Assembly (NCBI RefSeq): GCF_000818395.1
Contig: NZ_JWJG01000028.1
Location: forward strand, 898,726 to 962,725
Length of the DNA: 64,000 bases
Direction: 5' to 3'
DNA from: Noviherbaspirillum autotrophicum
GTDB taxonomy: Bacteria; Pseudomonadota; Gammaproteobacteria; Burkholderiales; Burkholderiaceae_D
Shown: piece by piece, positions 62,638-64,000 of the stretch
Layout of the letters: the number at the start of each line of letters is the position of its first letter
Numbering within the stretch: position 1 is the first letter of the stretch
Notes under the pieces: generated by a model
Told to the model about the DNA's origin: nothing
What the model saw: only the letters and a program-made list of their open reading frames with translations
The model's database searches: none
Made by a program: the position numbers and the translations under genes

Positions 62638-64000
62638 ATGCAGGAAGCGGATTTTGTGGTCGTGGGCGGAGGTACCGCCGGTTGCGTGCTCGCGGGGCGG
62701 CTGACGGAAGACCCCGGTGTCAGCGTATGCCTGCTCGAAGCGGGCAAGCCCGACAATGACTGGCGCATCCAGGTTCCGCTCGGCTTTACCTTTACGGTGC
62801 CGACCAGGAACTTCAACTGGGCCTTTGAAACGGTGCCGCAGCCCGGGCTCAACGGCCGCAGAGGCTATCAGCCGCGCGGAAAGACACTCGGCGGCAGCTC
62901 GTCGATCAATGCGATGATGTATGTGCGCGGCCATCGCTGGGACTACGATCACTGGGCGTCGCTCGGCAATGCCGGCTGGTCGTATGACGAGGTGCTCCCG
63001 TACTTCCGCCGGTCCGAAAACAACGCGGATCTCTGCAATGAATATCACGGCAACGACGGTCCGCTGCATGTGTCTTACCTGCGCTCGCCGGCACCCTTTT
63101 TCCAGCTCTGCATCGACGCCGCCGTACAGTCCGGACTCAACCGCACCGACGATTTCAACGGCGCGCAGCAGGAAGGCATCGGCTACACCCAGGTGATGCA
63201 AAAGCATGGCGAGCGCTGCAGCGCGGCCAAGGCATTCATCACGCCGAACCTGTCGCGCAGCAATCTGCGGGTGGAGACGAACTCCTGCACCACGCGCATC
63301 CTGTTCGATGGCAAGCGCGCCATCGGCGTGGAATACCGGCAGGGCGGGAAAACTCTGGCGATCCGCGCGCGCAGGGAAGTGATCGTGTCGGCGGGCGCAT
63401 TCCAGTCGCCGCAGCTGCTGATGCTGTCCGGCATAGGTGACGGCGAGGAACTGCGCAAACACGGCATCCCCGTGCTACATCACCTGCCAGGCGTGGGGCG
63501 CAACCTGCAGGACCACCTCGACATCAATCTCAATTATCGCTGCAGCCACCCCGACTTGATTAGCATGGGGCCGGCAACCGGCGCGGCGCTCCTGAAAGGC
63601 ATCGCTCCCTACCGCACGGAGCGGCGCGGCATCTGGACCAGCAATTTCGCCGAGGTGAACTGCTTCCTGAAAAGCGCGCCGGACCAGCCGGTTCCGGATC
63701 TGCAGATCGAGATCTCCAGAGGGATTACCAACGACCACGGGCGAAAGAAAGTGATGGTGCGCGGCTTTTGCGTAATCGTGACGGTGCTGCGGCCCAGGAG
63801 TATCGGCAGGGTCACTCTGACCAGTGCGAATCCCGTTGATGCGCCGCTGATCGATCCGAATTTCCTTGGGCATCCCGACGACTTGGAGTTGTTCGTCAAG
63901 GGCATCAGGATTGCCCGCCGCCTCATTGCCTCGCCCCTGCTGGACCGCTATCGTGGCGCGGAACGCTATACCGGGCACGCCATGACGGATGACGGGCTAC
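62638..64000 (+). CDS. GMC-family FAD oxidoreductase, choline-dehydrogenase-like (3' partial)
   Basis: The frame starts at an ATG behind GGAGG and runs off the right edge after about 454 residues, where the family usually has 530-560. It opens FVVVGGGTAGCVLAGRLTE (FAD-binding fold), then GKTLGGSSSINAMMYVRGH (GMC signature 1) and VSAGAFQSPQLLMLSGIG (GMC signature 2). These enzymes oxidise alcohols such as choline, aliphatic alcohols or sugars. The active-site histidine region near the C-terminus is outside the window. The substrate cannot be named. Confidence 0.9.
   Translation, partial: MQEADFVVVGGGTAGCVLAGRLTEDPGVSVCLLEAGKPDNDWRIQVPLGFTFTVPTRNFNWAFETVPQPGLNGRRGYQPRGKTLGGSSSINAMMYVRGHRWDYDHWASLGNAGWSYDEVLPYFRRSENNADLCNEYHGNDGPLHVSYLRSPAPFFQLCIDAAVQSGLNRTDDFNGAQQEGIGYTQVMQKHGERCSAAKAFITPNLSRSNLRVETNSCTTRILFDGKRAIGVEYRQGGKTLAIRARREVIVSAGAFQSPQLLMLSGIGDGEELRKHGIPVLHHLPGVGRNLQDHLDINLNYRCSHPDLISMGPATGAALLKGIAPYRTERRGIWTSNFAEVNCFLKSAPDQPVPDLQIEISRGITNDHGRKKVMVRGFCVIVTVLRPRSIGRVTLTSANPVDAPLIDPNFLGHPDDLELFVKGIRIARRLIASPLLDRYRGAERYTGHAMTDDGL

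Noticed and set aside
1-64000. CRISPR arrays, rRNA operons or complete insertion sequences
   Set aside because: I saw no regularly spaced short repeats, no rRNA sequence, and no transposase gene in either strand.

Overview
The window looks like a GC-rich chromosomal segment of a betaproteobacterium in Burkholderiales, most likely Oxalobacteraceae (Herbaspirillum/Noviherbaspirillum/Massilia-like). The basis is a trxA-rho-rpmE (type B L31) block next to an AddB/AddA-like nuclease-helicase pair, a gcdH + CaiB/BaiF CoA-transferase pair, and the protein sequences themselves. Assignments come from reading the sequence; no database search was run.

Region 1 to 12.7 kb: the end of a glutaryl-CoA dehydrogenase gene and a CoA-transferase, tRNA-Leu(CAA), and a KimA-like APC permease. 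Next comes an AT-richer islet (about 3.91-6.05 kb) bounded by a perfect 25-bp direct repeat that covers the last codons of the permease. The islet holds two small lipoproteins, an outer-membrane beta-barrel and gene debris. After it come a CsbD-like protein, a paralogue of one islet lipoprotein, a MATE exporter with an ArnT/GT39-like membrane protein, and rpmE, rho and trxA.

Region 12.9 to 27.8 kb: addB/addA-like DNA repair genes, then three large GGDEF-EAL (cyclic-di-GMP) proteins and an Epd-type dehydrogenase. Region 28.1 to 31.4 kb: a tandem glycine riboswitch ahead of a lone LivK-like periplasmic binding protein, then an SDR oxidoreductase and a small lipoprotein.

Region 31.4 to 46.2 kb is one functional module for a Tat-exported, membrane-bound, Cys-type formate dehydrogenase. 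A long leftward run holds DUF3305 and DUF3306 proteins, a polyferredoxin-like protein, a TorD chaperone, a short Tat-signal protein, FdhA, FdhB, a small lipoprotein, cytochrome b FdhC, a small secreted protein, FdhD, and a tungstate ABC transporter (tupB-tupC-tupA). The divergent mobA and moeA genes make the pterin cofactor, but moeA is frameshifted as given. The module therefore links metal uptake, cofactor synthesis and sulfuration, export chaperoning and the enzyme.

Region 46.3 to 64 kb: a fourth GGDEF-EAL protein, a small HTH gene pair, a Crp/Fnr regulator, and the N-acetylglutaminylglutamine amide (NAGGN) osmolyte cluster with an adjoining beta-hydroxyacid dehydrogenase. Then comes a three-gene set (SGNH hydrolase, single-pass membrane protein, Lnt-like acyltransferase with an unusual C-terminal extension), and finally a GMC oxidoreductase cut by the window edge. 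The best candidates for something new are the repeat-bounded islet, the riboswitch-controlled orphan binding protein, the Lnt-like/SGNH trio, and the unknown small secreted proteins in the formate dehydrogenase operon.
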